Positions 63,896-64,000 of a DNA stretch of 64,000 nt are shown here, one piece after another; position 1 is the stretch's first letter; each line of letters begins with the position of its first letter. The translations under genes were made by a program, and so were the position numbers. The notes below the pieces were generated by a model. That model was not told where the DNA came from. It worked only from the letters and a program-made list of their open reading frames with translations, and made no database searches. This stretch comes from Dasyornis broadbenti (taxonomy: Eukaryota > Chordata > Aves > Passeriformes > Dasyornithidae): contig VZRN01000635.1 of the NCBI GenBank assembly GCA_013397935.1, positions 251,700-315,699 on the forward strand. The letters are read 5' to 3'.

Positions 63896-64000
63896 TTGTT
63901 TGACCCAAGCAGCCAAGGTTGTCTCCTGGAGCAGAGCAAGATGACCCTGGAGGAGTGTCTGGGAATTCTGTCTGGCAGTCCATACCCGCTCCCTGACCTC
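63896..64000. other. Unassigned sequence at the window edge
   Basis: No feature recognised. The next expected gene on this side (DOP1B in human order) does not appear. Confidence 0.4.

Overview
The window is vertebrate nuclear DNA, and the content points to a bird, probably a passerine-like genome. It is dense with fragments of CR1 (chicken repeat 1) LINEs, and it carries three recognisable genes in the order CLDN14 - CHAF1B - MORC3. From established knowledge this is the human 21q22 neighbourhood (MORC3, CHAF1B, CLDN14, then SIM2) seen from the other side. Prokaryotic features (operons, CRISPR, ribosome binding sites) do not apply.

Layout: 1-16300 has no coding gene that I recognise. It probably contains the upstream non-coding part of CLDN14, and it holds CR1 fragments and an ~850-bp polypurine array (GGAGAA)n/(GAA)n at 6897-7743. 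A single coding exon for claudin-14 lies at 16424-17158 (+). A repeat-rich convergent intergenic region follows (18000-29300), with a CTTT-type pyrimidine array interrupted by an assembly gap (N, 20330-20643). CHAF1B (CAF-1 p60) is on the minus strand. I reconstructed 13 coding exons between 40707 and 31239 that join in frame to 567 codons plus stop, with a non-coding first exon in a CpG-rich promoter near 41200. MORC3 is also on the minus strand. I reconstructed 17 coding exons between 62566 and 43883 that join in frame to 927 codons plus stop, starting in a CpG-rich promoter at about 62500-62720. MORC3 and CHAF1B are tandem (head to tail) with little more than 1 kb between the MORC3 poly(A) region and CHAF1B exon 1. 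CLDN14 converges on CHAF1B tail to tail. The right edge (62735-63895) is two oppositely oriented CR1 copies. No DOP1B exon, the expected next neighbour, is visible.

The most interesting signal is splicing. Two MORC3 introns carry textbook U12-type (minor spliceosome) signals: intron 4 is an AT-AC intron (ATATCCTT ... TCCTTAAC ... AC) and intron 7 is a GT-AG intron (GTATCCTTT ... TTCCTTAAT ... AG). The AT-AC termini are what make the reading frame work. Other points are near-identical CR1 copies that suggest a recently active subfamily, CR1s within about 30-50 bp of splice sites, and inverted CR1 pairs beside the MORC3 promoter and around CLDN14.

Functionally the genes are independent. CLDN14 is a tight-junction protein. 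CHAF1B is a replication-coupled histone chaperone subunit. MORC3 is a nuclear GHKL ATPase and histone H3K4me reader. Their adjacency reflects conserved synteny rather than a pathway. I found no new multi-gene system. All assignments come from reading the translated sequence against remembered family features; no database search was run.
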